Source: Ureaplasma diversum NCTC 246
GTDB taxonomy: Bacteria > Bacillota_I > Bacilli_A > Mycoplasmatales > Mycoplasmoidaceae
NCBI RefSeq assembly: GCF_000731915.1
Contig: NZ_JFDP01000002.1
Location: forward strand, 1 to 40,871
Direction: 5' to 3'
DNA length: 40,871 nt
Part shown: positions 19,190 to 29,233 of the stretch, in pieces
Layout: each line of letters starts with the position of its first letter
Numbering within the stretch: the first letter of the stretch is position 1
Made by a program: the position numbers and the translations under genes
Notes under the pieces: model-generated
What the model was told of the DNA's origin: nothing
Seen by the model: the letters and a program-made list of their open reading frames with translations, nothing else
The model's database searches: none

Positions 19190-19426
19190 TTATGTTCTTT
19201 TAATTACATCACGGTGTCGAAAAATTATACGGCCACGTGTTAAATCATAAGGACTTAACTCAACATCAACAGTATCACCTGGTAAAATGTTTATCTTGTG
19301 CATACGCATTTTACCTGATACGTGACCAGTGATTACAATATCGTTTTCAAGTTGAACTTTGAAGTTGCCCCCTTGTAAAACTTCAACGATTTTTCCAGAC
19401 ATTTTTAGTTTGTCATTATCACTCAT
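19190..19426 (-). CDS. infA: translation initiation factor IF-1
   Basis: IF-1 occupies the 30S A site during initiation. The ATG at 19426 is chosen because GGAG sits six bases upstream and MSDNDKLKMSGKIVEVLQGG then aligns residue for residue with other IF-1 proteins; a second ATG at 19438 would add four residues but has no ribosome-binding site. The 78-residue OB fold contains HVSGKMRMHKINILPGD and the ELSPYDLTRGRIIFRHR hallmark. Confidence 0.94.
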   Translation of the reverse strand: MSDNDKLKMSGKIVEVLQGGNFKVQLENDIVITGHVSGKMRMHKINILPGDTVDVELSPYDLTRGRIIFRHRDVIKRT

Positions 19427-19447
19427 GTTATTCTCCATTATAAGAAA

Positions 19448-20194
19448 TTATTCGGTTAAAATTTCAAACCCATCTTTTGTTACAAGCACCATATGTTCTC
19501 AATGACATGTCATTAATCGGTTTTTAGCAATAACAGATCATTGATCATTAGGATCAATAAAGTATTCATTTGATCCAGTTAAGATCATTGGTTCAATACA
19601 AATAACCATGTTCTCTTGTAAGATTGCATTTGGTATCAATAAAGATCGATAGTTAGGAATCATTGGATCTTCATGAATTTGATTACCACAACCATGACCA
19701 ACAAAATCACGAATTACATGATAGCCATTTTGTTGAACATGTCTTTGGATTGTTTTTGAAATTGTATGGGTGCTAGTGCCTGGTTTAATTAAATTAATTG
19801 CCACCATCATTGCATCATAACAAACTTTAGAGATGGCATGTGCTTGCACATTTTCGCCTAAGATCATAGTGAAAGCTGCATCACAATAATGATCTGCATA
19901 CTTTACACCGACGTCAAATGTGACCTTATCATTATGTTTAAGTACATAATCGGTTGGGACTCCATGAATGATGCACTCATTCACTGAAATACAAATATTA
20001 CCAGCAAAGCCTAAGTAATTATAGAATGCACACTCTGCACCATTTGCTTCTATTGTTTCTTTAGCTAACTGATCAAGTGCTTTTAAACTAACACCTGGTT
20101 TAGTAGCTTTAATAAGAGTTTCTCTTACTTTTTTTCAAATGTTTGCAGCGGTTCTGATTTTATTAATATCATCTTGGCTTTTGATAATAATCAT
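19448..20194 (-). CDS. map: methionine aminopeptidase, type I
   Basis: Map removes the N-terminal Met from nascent proteins. The 248-residue protein has the pita-bread fold signature: GFAGNICISVNECIIHGVP with the catalytic-site His, metal ligands in VTFDVGVKYADHYCDAAF (Asp-Asp pair), FVGHGCGNQIHEDP (His) and the ENMVICIEPM and second-Glu region near the C-terminus. Several TGA codons are Trp, including in DQWSVIAKNR. It follows adk by 13 bases, as in the classic secY-adk-map-infA order. The ribosome-binding site is weak (GAAAG). Confidence 0.95.
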
Positions 20195-20207
20195 GCTAGT
20201 TAACTTT

Positions 20208-20840
20208 CTATTTTAATAATTGTTGTTTGATTTTTGCATAAGCTTCTTCAACTTTGCAATCAACATCAATAGTAATTAATTTTTTCTTTTCTTTATAATA
20301 CTTTACTAATGGTAATGTTAATTTCTCATATTCAGCTAAACGGTTTTGTACACAGACTTCATTATCATCACTTCGTTTAGTAAGTGTTTGATTACAATAA
20401 TCACACAAATTAGCTGTTTGTGGAGGTTTGAAATAAATGTTATAAACAACATTACAATCACTACAAGTTAAACGCCCAACTAAACGTTTCATTAATTGAT
20501 CATGGTTAATATCTAAATAAAACACATAATCAAGTGGGCAATAATTACTTAAGTAATCTACTTGATTTAATGTTCGCGGATAACCATCCAAAATAAAATC
20601 TTGATTATTATCGATTAATTTTTGGATAGCATTCGCTGCTACCTTATTAGTGATGTGATCAGGGATTAATTCACCTTTTTGCATTAAATCCTTAATCTCT
20701 TCAGCTAATGTTGAATTTTCTTTTAAGATGGCACGGAATAAATTTCCTGTTGACACATGCATAAACTGATCGTTTTTAATTAATAGTTCGCTAATTGTTC
20801 CTTTCCCACTACCTGGGGGTCCAATTAATAGAATTTTCAT
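20208..20840 (-). CDS. adk: adenylate kinase
   Basis: Adk interconverts ATP + AMP and 2 ADP. The 210-residue enzyme opens with the P-loop GPPGSGKGT, followed by the AMP-binding STGNLFRA and DGYPRTLNQ segments. The LID domain carries a structural zinc site: CSDC and CDYC pairs (two C-x2-C pairs about 16 residues apart). The conserved LVGRLTC Arg is present. Tightly packed between secY (9 bases) and map. Confidence 0.96.
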   Translation of the reverse strand: MKILLIGPPGSGKGTISELLIKNDQFMHVSTGNLFRAILKENSTLAEEIKDLMQKGELIPDHITNKVAANAIQKLIDNNQDFILDGYPRTLNQVDYLSNYCPLDYVFYLDINHDQLMKRLVGRLTCSDCNVVYNIYFKPPQTANLCDYCNQTLTKRSDDNEVCVQNRLAEYEKLTLPLVKYYKEKKKLITIDVDCKVEEAYAKIKQQLLK

Positions 20841-20849
20841 AATTTATTC

Positions 20850-22274
20850 CTACCAAATTTGTGATTTTTTATTTTGAGCATCATTTTCATTCATACTCTT
20901 TAAACTAATTGCTGTTTCAAGCTCTTTACGTTGGTATGAATATGATGTTGTTGTACTTGCTGATTTAATTGCATTTCATAATTCAAGTGTGGCTGTTACC
21001 ATAATGATTAATGATGTTCCACCAAAAATTTGAGCTGATTGAATCACAGGTACATTATTATTAATTGTTTTTGCAGTTAACGCCACAAGGTGTGGAAGGG
21101 CTGCTAAGAAGGCTAGAATTGGAGCACCAATTCAATTCATTCGGTGAATAATTTTAGTTATGTGTTTTTCAGTTTCAAGTCCAACTTTAATTCCAGGAAT
21201 AAATCTTCCTGCTTTTTTAATATCCTCAGCCATTTTTGGTGGGTTAAGTTGAACATATGAAAAGAAGAATGTAAATAAAAGAATTAGAATGACATAAATT
21301 CCTAAACCAGTTCAAGAATCAATGATGAAATAATTCTGGATTATGAAATAACCATGTGAACTATGATCTAAAAACTCAGAAACTTGAGCAGGAATAGCAA
21401 GGATGGTTGAAGCGAAGATGACTGGCATCACTCCTGCTGTCATAATCTTAATTGGTAAATAAGGTAATTTGTTGTAATCTAAAATCAACGCTTGTCCTGT
21501 TTGTTGCACAGGAATTTTACGAGTTGAATTATTAATGAAAACAACACCAATTAAGATCATCAAATAAAACATTATATATAATAAGAAACCAATAATTTGA
21601 CTAGTTCGTTCATTACTAATCGCTCCTAAGTTTCTTAAGATACCACTAAACTGATTAAATAATGATGCTACAATCCCAGTTAAAATTAGTAAAGTTACAC
21701 CATTACCAACACCTTTTTTAGAGATTAAATCTGCTAAAAATAAGGCGATATAAGTACCTGCTACCATTACAAAAATGTATAAGCAATAAAATAGTGCTGA
21801 TCCAGCTTGGAATGGAGCATTTTGAGCAATTGATACAAATCCATTGTTTCGTGTTAGTAAGTTAATAATAACAACCGCTTGCATAATTGCAAGGGGAAGG
21901 GTAATAATTCTTGTAATAACCTCAATCTTTTTTCGTCCCCGCTCACCTGATTTTTGCAAGCGAGCAAGTGGGGGAATAAGTTCTGTTGATAATAGCTGCA
22001 TAATAATTTGTGCAGTAATAAATGGTCCAATCCCAATGGCAAAAATTGAAAATTGGGATAAACCCCCACCCCCAAGTAAGTTAATAATTGAGAAGAAAGA
22101 ACCTTGTGAATTAAAATTACCATTTAATTTAATGTAAGGTAAAGGGATAACTGAACCAATTCGAAATAAGATTAAAATACTAAGTGTAACAATGATAGAA
22201 ATTAAAACCTTCTTATTTTTAAAGATCAAAAACAACGATCGAAAATGGTTTTTTTTCTTCGGTTGTGTATTCAT
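20850..22274 (-). CDS. secY: protein translocase subunit SecY
   Basis: SecY forms the protein-conducting channel in the membrane. The 474-residue protein spans ten predicted helices. It starts at 22274 with a lysine-rich cytoplasmic end, and includes the GGGGLSQFSIFAIGIGPFITAQIIMQLL signature region around residues 70-100 and the PPLARLQKSGERGRKKI loop. TGA at 21312 is Trp (DSWTGLGIY), so the second half is part of the same gene and includes FFFSYVQLNPPKMAEDIKK and GIKVGLETEKHI. The C-terminal tail is about 50 residues, longer than usual. It follows rplO by 62 bases, with AAAGGGGAT ahead of the ATG. Confidence 0.96.
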
Positions 22275-22336
22275 TTATTGATCCCCTTTATAGCATAACT
22301 AACATCGTGATAAGATACATTTTATAACAATATTAA

Positions 22337-22783
22337 TTATTTTGTTATAGTTTCTACTTTCGTTTTAGAAGCAGCTAAAGCGTCTAATGCACCCTTAGAG
22401 AATTTGTGTGCATAAACAACTTTTGCACTTACTTGTGTATTACCAATGATTTTAACATCTCATTGTTTGTTTTTAAGTAAACGGTTTGCGGCTAAAACTT
22501 CAAGTGTAATTTCTTTTTCACTTAATTGTGCTATTTGAGCAAGAGTAACAACGTTGTATTTGTTTGCAAAGTTATCGTTGTTAAATCCTACTTTTGGAGT
22601 ACGACGATAAAGTGGAGTTTGACCCCCTTCAAAAGCTAATCGCACTTGTCCTGATTTACGTGCTTTTTGACCATCTTGTCCACGTCCTGAAGTTTTACCT
22701 AACCCAGAACCATGTCCACGCCCCACACGTTTTGCTTTGTGATTACGAGAACCTTTTTTATATTCTAAATTATGTAGTTGCAT
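22337..22783 (-). CDS. rplO: 50S ribosomal protein L15
   Basis: L15 is a large-subunit assembly protein. The ATG at 22783 gives [20 protein letters not shown], matching the family start, with GGAG upstream; the TTG two codons earlier is not needed. [20 protein letters not shown] and [17 protein letters not shown] are diagnostic. The Trp at TGA (NKQWDVKIIG) continues the frame to TAA at 22337, 148 residues. It follows rpsE directly with no rpmD (L30) gene between them. Confidence 0.96.
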
Positions 22784-22796
22784 GACCAAAGCTCCA

Positions 22797-23408
22797 TTAT
22801 AAATCTTTTAATTCTTTATCACGTAAACGAGCAATTTCTTGTGGAGTAAATTGTTGTAATAAACCATCAATTGTTGCACGGATTACGTTCATTGGTGAGT
22901 TTGAACCACGTGATTTAGTATAGATATCACTAAATCCAGCTAACTCAACAACCGCACGCACAGGTCCACCAGCAATAATTCCTGTACCTTCAGGAGCTGG
23001 TAATAACATTACTTTAGCTGCTCCATGACGTCCATTAACATCGTGGTAAATTGAACCTTTTTTAGTTTGTTTAATCTTAATTAGATTGTTGTTTGCGTTC
23101 TTGATTGCTTTACGGATTGCATCTGGAACTTCGTTTGATTTACCCATTCCAAACCCTACAGTTCCTTTTTTATCACCAATTACAACTAATGCACTAAAAC
23201 GCATCATACGTCCACCCTTAGTTGTTTTTGAAATACGTTTAATTTTAACTACACGTTCTTCAAAACTACTTGTTGGTGTTGATTCTTTTTTAAAGCTTAC
23301 TTTTTTTGCTGACTCTTTTTTTGGTGCAGCTTTTGTTTTTTCATTAGTTGTAGTTTTAGCAGCTAAAGCTGTTTCAACTACTTTTTGTTCAACATTATTG
23401 TTTTCCAT
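22797..23408 (-). CDS. rpsE: 30S ribosomal protein S5
   Basis: S5 contributes to decoding accuracy and the mRNA entry helicase site. The protein is 203 residues, with a 48-residue Lys/Thr/Ala-rich N-terminal extension before the usual [20 protein letters not shown] start. The [20 protein letters not shown] and [20 protein letters not shown] motifs confirm the family, ending in [14 protein letters not shown] precedes the ATG at 23408. The stop codon is 13 bases before the L15 start. Confidence 0.96.
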   Translation of the reverse strand: MENNNVEQKVVETALAAKTTTNEKTKAAPKKESAKKVSFKKESTPTSSFEERVVKIKRISKTTKGGRMMRFSALVVIGDKKGTVGFGMGKSNEVPDAIRKAIKNANNNLIKIKQTKKGSIYHDVNGRHGAAKVMLLPAPEGTGIIAGGPVRAVVELAGFSDIYTKSRGSNSPMNVIRATIDGLLQQFTPQEIARLRDKELKDL

Positions 23409-23424
23409 AATAACTGCTCCTTTA

Positions 23425-23790
23425 TTAGAATTCTAGCCCGTTTTCACGAGCTGCATCAGCTAACTCTTTAATGCGACCATGGAATTTAGAACCTGATTTA
23501 TTAAAGATTACTTGTTTGATATTAAGTGCTAAAGCTTTCTTAGCAATATCAGCACCTACTAACTTAGCATTTTCTTTGTTTCCATTCTTAAGCTTTAGTT
23601 GAACAGATGAAGATGATGCAAGTGTTCTGTTTGTGTTGTAATCAATTAGTTGAGCTCAAATATGTGCATTTGTTTTAGTTACAACTAATACTGAACGATC
23701 AGCAACTAATTGTAATTTACGGATACGGATACGTAATCGTTTTGCACGAATCAAACGTTGTTTATTACGACTAAAGTTAATTCTTTTCAT
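23425..23790 (-). CDS. rplR: 50S ribosomal protein L18
   Basis: L18 binds 5S rRNA with L5. The 121-residue protein begins [20 protein letters not shown] and has [20 protein letters not shown] and the helical C-terminus [17 protein letters not shown]. The Trp in HIWAQ is TGA. It sits between rplF and rpsE. Confidence 0.95.
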
Positions 23791-23808
23791 AAACTAATTA
23801 GTGCCTTT

Positions 23809-24357
23809 CTATTTCTTCTTATCAGCTGTCTTACCAGCTTTACGGATGATACGTTCACCCTTGTACATCACACCTTTTCCTTTGTATGGTTCAGGTAAAC
23901 GGTATGAACGGATTGTAGCTGCAAATGCACCAACTTCTGCTTTATCTGCACCAACAATACTAATTTCAGTTTGAGATGGTGTGCTAACTGTTAATTTAGC
24001 TGGGATATCTAAAATAACTGGGTGAGAGAAACCAAGACCAACATTTAATTTGTTGCCTTCAACTTTTGCTCTAAAACCTACCCCTTTAATATCTAATTCT
24101 TTCTTTCAACCAACTGTTACACCATAGATTGCGTTCGCAATGTTTGCATTAACAGTTCCATGGAACATTTTTGTTTGTTTTTCATCATTAACACGAACAA
24201 CAGTTACTTTGTTATTTTCTACTTTAACTTGGATTAAAGCAGGTGGATATGCAACTGATAATTGATCGCTTTTTCCGGCTACTACAACATTATCACTATT
24301 AACAGTAACTTTAACATCAGCTGGGATAGTTAAAACACGATTTCCAATACGAGACAT
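23809..24357 (-). CDS. rplF: 50S ribosomal protein L6
   Basis: L6 lies near the sarcin-ricin loop and GTPase factor-binding region. The full protein is 182 residues, with TGA at 24106-24108 read as Trp (GVTVGWKKELDIKGVGF). It starts MSRIGNRVLTIPADVKV, has two internally related L6 domains, and near the C-terminus RLPEPYKGKGVMYKGERI, the universal L6 signature. The gap to rpsH is 7 bases. Confidence 0.96.
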
Positions 24358-24364
24358 ATTTTAA

Positions 24365-24763
24365 TTACCAAATGTAAGCGATAACTTCCCCGCCTACATT
24401 TTCCTTTCTAGCTTGTTTATCTGACATAACACCCTTAGATGTTGTAATGATTGCAACTCCAAGACCATTTAAAACTTTTGGTAATTCTTTGTGAGTTGAA
24501 TAAATACGAAGTCCTGGTTTTGAAATTTGTCTAAAGCCGTTAATTGATGAAGTTGTTTGGTTTTTGTATTTTAATTTAACAATCGTTTCAGATTTGTTGT
24601 TTGGTAATTGCTTGATTTCAAAAGATTTGATGTAACCTTCATTTACCAATAATTCTAGAATTGATGTTTTAAGCTTTGAAGTTGCAAATGTAACTTCTTG
24701 TTTACGCATTTTTCGACCATTGTTGATCTTTGTAATTAATTCTGCAATTGGATCTAAGTACAT
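24365..24763 (-). CDS. rpsH: 30S ribosomal protein S8
   Basis: S8 is a primary 16S rRNA-binding protein. The ATG at 24763 follows a strong AGGAGGTT and begins MYLDPIAELITKINNGRKMR, the family start; a longer upstream frame is not needed. The C-terminal STHKELPKVLNGLGVAIITT and GGEVIAYIW confirm it. Length 132 residues. It follows rpsN by 13 bases. Confidence 0.96.
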   Translation of the reverse strand: MYLDPIAELITKINNGRKMRKQEVTFATSKLKTSILELLVNEGYIKSFEIKQLPNNKSETIVKLKYKNQTTSSINGFRQISKPGLRIYSTHKELPKVLNGLGVAIITTSKGVMSDKQARKENVGGEVIAYIW

Positions 24764-24776
24764 ACATAACCTCCTA

Positions 24777-24959
24777 TCAAGATGCTTTCTTAATACCAGG
24801 AATTGCACCAGCATATGCTAAATCTCTAAAGCATAAACGGCAAATTCCGAATTTACGATTTACAGCGTGCGGACGACCACATTTTTGGCATCGTGTATAG
24901 TTACGAACTGCAAATTTTTGGTGCTTTTTTTGCTTTGCAATTAATGATTTTTTTGCCAT
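24777..24959 (-). CDS. rpsN: 30S ribosomal protein S14, zinc-binding (type Z)
   Basis: The short zinc-containing S14 form of 60 residues. It has the C-x2-C...C-x2-C motif: [10 protein letters not shown], then [12 protein letters not shown], and starts [16 protein letters not shown]. It is located between rplE and rpsH in the standard order, with only 3 bases between the rplE stop codon and the ATG. Confidence 0.96.
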   Translation of the reverse strand: MAKKSLIAKQKKHQKFAVRNYTRCQKCGRPHAVNRKFGICRLCFRDLAYAGAIPGIKKAS

Positions 24960-24962
24960 AAA

Positions 24963-25517
24963 TTATTTGTCTCCTTTAAGTTTTTGGAATGGAGCTCCAA
25001 GCGCTACTAAAAGAGCTCGAGCTTCTTCTTTTGTGTTAGCTGTTGTAACAAATGTCACATCAAAGCCACGCACTGATTTAACATCATCATAAACAACTTG
25101 TGGGAAAATAATTTGTTCACGAATACCTAGTGTGTAGTTTCCATGGCTATCAAACCCATTGTTTGAAATCCCTTTAAAGTCACGAACACGTGGTAATGCA
25201 ATGTTAAATAATGTTTCCATAAAAGCTCACATACGATTACCTCGTAATGTTACTTTTGCACCAATCCCTTGACCTGCACGCAATTTAAATGTCGCGATTG
25301 ATTTCTTAGCTTTTGTAACAACTGGTTTTTGACCTGTAATTAAAGTTAATTCATTAACTGCAGCTTCAAGGTGTTTGCTATCAGCTACTGCATTTCCAAT
25401 TCCTGCATTAATTACGATTTTTTCGATTCTTGGGATTTGCATTACAGATGAGTAAGCAAATTCTTTTTGTAAGTCTTTAGCAACTTTTTGGTTGTATAAA
25501 TCTTTTAAAAATGCCAT
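24963..25517 (-). CDS. rplE: 50S ribosomal protein L5
   Basis: L5 binds 5S rRNA and contacts P-site tRNA. The 184-residue frame joins two UGA-separated pieces: [20 protein letters not shown] through [11 protein letters not shown] and GNRM, then Trp (TGA at 25224), then [20 protein letters not shown] and the C-terminal [20 protein letters not shown]. Reading UGA as stop would give two false genes. Confidence 0.96.
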
Positions 25518-25532
25518 ATCTTATGCTCCTCC

Positions 25533-25865
25533 CTATTTCTTAGCACCGTCAAGTTCGTTATTTGACTTCTTAGCTACACGAATTTTCTTGTTATCTTTAA
25601 TAACATATTTAATTCTTGTTGCTTGACCCTTTGTTTTTCCTTTTGGATCAACATGGGCAAGTTTGCACATACGAATTGGTGCTTCTTTTTCAATGATTCC
25701 TGCTTCTTGGTGTGCTTGGTCACGTTTTTGGTGACGCTTAATTTTATTTACACCTTCAACAATTGCTGTTTGATCTTGTAAGTTAACGCTCGTAACAACG
25801 CCCGACTTGTTTTTGTTCTTACCAGAAATTACAACAACAGTATCGCCTTTTCGAATACGATTCAT
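25533..25865 (-). CDS. rplX: 50S ribosomal protein L24
   Basis: L24 is an early 50S assembly-initiating protein with a KOW motif: [20 protein letters not shown], then [20 protein letters not shown] and [20 protein letters not shown]. The 110-residue length is normal. Close spacing (14 bases from rplN) shows the operon continues. Confidence 0.96.
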   Translation of the reverse strand: MNRIRKGDTVVVISGKNKNKSGVVTSVNLQDQTAIVEGVNKIKRHQKRDQAHQEAGIIEKEAPIRMCKLAHVDPKGKTKGQATRIKYVIKDNKKIRVAKKSNNELDGAKK

Positions 25866-25879
25866 TACTCGTTAACCTC

Positions 25880-26248
25880 CTAAAGTACTTCCTTTGCAAG
25901 TGATGCAATTTTTACAAAACCACGGTCACGAATTTCACGTGCAACTGGTCCAAAAATACGTGAACCACGTGGTGTTTTATCTTCTTTAATAATTACACAT
26001 GCGTTTTCATCAAATTTTAATAATAAACCTGATTCACGACGCACAGCTTTTTTTGTTCGCACAATAACAGCTTTTGCCATTTGCCCTTTAGCAAACATTC
26101 CTGCTGGTGTTGTTTTCTTAACAGATACAACAACAATATCACCAACTGATGCATATCGTTTCTTTGAACCACCTAATACCTTGATGACCCCAACTTCACG
26201 TGCTCCAGTGTTATCTGCAACTTTTAATCTAGACATAAATTGAATCAT
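25880..26248 (-). CDS. rplN: 50S ribosomal protein L14
   Basis: L14 forms intersubunit bridges. The 122-residue protein starts [20 protein letters not shown] and has the motif region [20 protein letters not shown], ending with [20 protein letters not shown]. Normal length. AAGGAGA precedes the ATG. Confidence 0.97.
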   Translation of the reverse strand: MIQFMSRLKVADNTGAREVGVIKVLGGSKKRYASVGDIVVVSVKKTTPAGMFAKGQMAKAVIVRTKKAVRRESGLLLKFDENACVIIKEDKTPRGSRIFGPVAREIRDRGFVKIASLAKEVL

Positions 26249-26269
26249 AATTTTTCTCCTTATCAGTTG

Positions 26270-26524
26270 CTAACGTGCTCTTTCAATAATTCGACTAACT
26301 CGTCAGTTTTTTGTTGCACTCAATGGTCTTGTTTCAGTAATTTCAACTCTATCACCAAGTTTTGCATCATCGTTTTCATTATGTGCGTGGTACTTTTTGT
26401 GAGTAATAACAAGTTTACGGTATAATGGGTGCTTGTTTTTAGTTTCAACTGTTACAACAACAGTCTTTTGCATCTTATCAGAAGTAACTAAACCTTCTAA
26501 TACCTTACGACGTGCTCGTTCCAT
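26270..26524 (-). CDS. rpsQ: 30S ribosomal protein S17
   Basis: S17 is an early 16S rRNA-binding OB-fold protein. Starting [20 protein letters not shown], it reads through a TGA Trp at 26303-26305 ([16 protein letters not shown]) to give 84 residues. The strand [15 protein letters not shown] and [16 protein letters not shown] are diagnostic. The start ATG overlaps the rpmC stop by one base (TAATG), indicating coupled translation. Confidence 0.96.
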
Positions 26525-26742
26525 TATTTAGCCTCCTTGTTTTCTTCAGCTAGTGATCGTTCGTTTAAAATTGTTAATGCTTTTGCAATTGTTTTTTTAA
26601 TTTCTTTAATTGTGTGAGGTTTTACAGCTTCACCATTAGCAGCTGCAAATCGTTGTTCTAGTAATTTAGCTTTTAAATCAACAACGATTTGTTCTAACTC
26701 AGCACTATTTTTTTTACGAAGGTCTTGAACAACACTACTCAT
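26524..26742 (-). CDS. rpmC: 50S ribosomal protein L29
   Basis: L29 lies beside the nascent-chain exit tunnel. The 72-residue helical hairpin protein contains [32 protein letters not shown] and an ending in [18 protein letters not shown]. Both ends overlap neighbours by one base in TAATG junctions: with rplP upstream and rpsQ downstream. Confidence 0.95.
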   Translation of the reverse strand: MSSVVQDLRKKNSAELEQIVVDLKAKLLEQRFAAANGEAVKPHTIKEIKKTIAKALTILNERSLAEENKEAK

Positions 26743-27158
26743 TAGTTAGCTTCTCCCCTTTTAACAATTTTTCATTTAATTGGTAACTTGTTACCTGCTG
26801 CACGTAATGCTTTTTTCATCATTTCTTCTGAAACATTAGCAATTTCAAACATCACAGTTCCTTGTTTTACAACAGCAACTCATTTTTCTGGACTACCTTT
26901 CCCAGATCCCATACGTACTTCAAGTGGTTTCTTTGTAAGTGACATATGCGGGAAAATACGAATTCACATTTTTCCAGTTTTTAGTAAACGTTTTGAAATC
27001 GCAATACGAGCTGATTCGATTTGACGAGCATCAATTCATGCTCCTTCTAAAGCCATTAATCCGTATTCACCAAAGTCAACGTTACGGTTTCCTTTAGCCT
27101 TACCTTCGTAGCTAACTTTATGTGGTTTACGATACTTTGTTCTTTTTGGTTGTAACAT
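26742..27158 (-). CDS. rplP: 50S ribosomal protein L16
   Basis: L16 is essential to the tRNA A-site region of the 50S subunit. The 138-residue protein begins [20 protein letters not shown], and has [40 protein letters not shown] and [20 protein letters not shown]. The Trp in KMWIRIF and other Trp residues are TGA codons. It sits between rpsC and rpmC. AAGGAGGAAAA precedes the ATG at 27158. Confidence 0.97.
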
Positions 27159-27172
27159 TTGTATTTTCCTCC

Positions 27173-27958
27173 TTATTCATTAGCTGCGCTTTGGCTTGCT
27201 GATGGCTTATTGCTTGAACGCTTGTTTTTATTAAATGGTTTTTGGTTTGAATTACGACGGTTTTTAGCTGCACGTTCACTTGCTTTTGCAATACTGTGTT
27301 CTACATTGTTAATTAATTTATTACCAAAGATTTCTCCACGGTTAATTCATACCTTAACACCAATAATACCATAAGTTGTTTTTGCTTCAGCTAGTGCGTA
27401 GTCAATATCTGCACGTAATGTATGAAGTGTAATAACCCCTTGTGAATATCCTTCTTCACGAGCCATTTCAACTCCACCTAAACGACCAGAAACATGAGTT
27501 TTAATTCCTTTAGCTCCAGCCTTAAGTACTTTTTTAATAACCGCTTTTTGAGCAGTTCTAAACGAAACACGGTTTTCAATTGCGTTTGCAATTTCACGAG
27601 CCATTAAATTAGCTTGTAATTCTGGTGCATAAACTTCAACAGCACGCATGAAAACGTTCATTTTACGACCTACAATTTTATTAATCGCTAATTCGATTGC
27701 TTTCTTTTCAGAACCTTCGTTTCCGATTAATAAACCCGTTTGTACAGCATAAATATAAAGATGAATACGTTGTTGGTCACGTTCGATTTCGATGTGATCA
27801 ATTGCAGCGTTTTTATACTTTGTATTAAGGTAAGTACGAATCTTGTGATCTTCAACTAGTCACTTACCCATTTGTTGTTTGTCTGCTGGAACTCAACGAG
27901 AAACTCATTGTTTGTTAATTCCAAATCTTAGACCATTAGGATTTACTTTTTGACCCAT
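27173..27958 (-). CDS. rpsC: 30S ribosomal protein S3
   Basis: S3 is at the mRNA entry channel with helicase function. The protein is 261 residues: [20 protein letters not shown] start, KH domain (about 40-110), then the [20 protein letters not shown] and [19 protein letters not shown] segments. The C-terminal 40 residues are a basic, Ser/Asn-rich extension ([20 protein letters not shown]) beyond the usual 218. Trp residues are TGA codons. The start is preceded by AAGGGGAGAAA. Confidence 0.96.
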
Positions 27959-27974
27959 ATTTTTCTCCCCTTAA

Positions 27975-28922
27975 TTATTTTAAGTATTGGAACCCACTTG
28001 GTCCCTTGCTCATATTGTAGTCACTAAGTGCTTTTGGTTTACGGTATTTGTAGGCTTTAGAACTTACCATTGCATGTGCTTGATCTTTACCAGTGTAGTA
28101 AACATCATAATCTTTTTTAGATAATACTGAACGCTTGCTGTATTTCTTTCAGTTTGTTGAAACAGCACCTTTGTCGATTAATTCTAAATCGAATTCACCA
28201 ACAACTTTTTGCACAGGAGCAGTTGCATAAACAATTACACGTGATACTTTATTAACTGGTGTGTTTTTGTAGAATAAAACATCTTTTTCTGGATTGTCAA
28301 ATAATTCTTTAACAACCTTTGGTGATGCTGAGATAATGATTGTTTCGGTTTTAACTTCTTCACCATTATCATCTTTTTCATCAACAACAACTAATACTTC
28401 TTGTTCACGCTTTAATAGTTCAGGATCAACTGGTTCATTTTCTTCAACTACAGGTTCAACTACTTTTTTAGGTTTAGCTTCCTTTTTAGTTTCCTTTTTA
28501 GGTTGTTCAACAGGTTTTGTTTCTTTAGGAGTTGATGATTTAGCTTTTTTTGCTTTGATTGTAGCTAATTCTTTAGCTAATTCATCTTTATCATCTGAAA
28601 GTACAATTTCTAAGTGAGTTGTTCTTTTGAAGATTATATCAGCTGAACCTTTAGCACGGAAGTTACGTCTTTTTGCTGTTGGACCTTGGTTAGCTACAAT
28701 TTTGTAGATATATAAATTAGTAGGATCCATATCTTTTTTGTTGTTAGTTACATTAGCAACTGCTGAGTTTAATAACTTCAACACGATTGGAGCAAATTTC
28801 TTTTGTGTGTGTTGTAAGATTCTAATCGCTTCATCGATTGGTTTGTTACGAATTAAATCAATTACAAGAGAAGCTTTACGATGTGAGATATGAATATTTC
28901 GTTGAATAACTTTTGATGTCAT
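27975..28922 (-). CDS. rplV: 50S ribosomal protein L22 with very long C-terminal extension
   Basis: L22 lines the nascent-peptide tunnel of the 50S subunit. The first 112 residues are a normal L22 core: HISHRKASLVIDLIRNKPID, AVANVTNNKKDMDPTNLYIY and NQGPTAKRRNFRAKGSADII. The protein continues to 315 residues through a Lys/Pro/Glu-rich linker (residues 125-165) and a Val- and acid-rich tail domain ending QYLK; family length is about 110-115. The TGA at 28149-28151 is Trp (STNWKKYSKR). M. pneumoniae L22 is also extended, from memory, but here the added part is larger than the core. Located between rpsS and rpsC in normal order. Confidence 0.94.
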
Positions 28923-28943
28923 TTTTGATCTTTTCCTTTCTTA

Positions 28944-29210
28944 CTAACGTTTTGCTTCTGTATGCATTTTAAAGTTACGCGTTGGTGCGAATTCACCTAA
29001 CTTATGACCAATCATGTCTTCAGTAACATAAACTTTAATGAATGTTTTCCCGTTGTGAACTTCGAAAGTTAGACCAACAAAGTTTGGGAAAATCTGACTT
29101 CTTCGAGATCAAGTTTTAATTGGTTTTTTTGAAGTTGATGCATTTGCAGCTTCAACCTTTTTAAGAAGACTTGGTTCTGCGTAAGCACCCTTTTTTGAAC
29201 TTCTAGCCAT
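28944..29210 (-). CDS. rpsS: 30S ribosomal protein S19
   Basis: S19 is in the 30S head near S13. The 88-residue protein begins [20 protein letters not shown] and has the family core [40 protein letters not shown] and EFAPTRNF. The Trp is TGA. AAAGGAATA lies ahead of the start. Confidence 0.97.
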
Positions 29211-29233
29211 AACGACCTATATTCCTTTCTATA

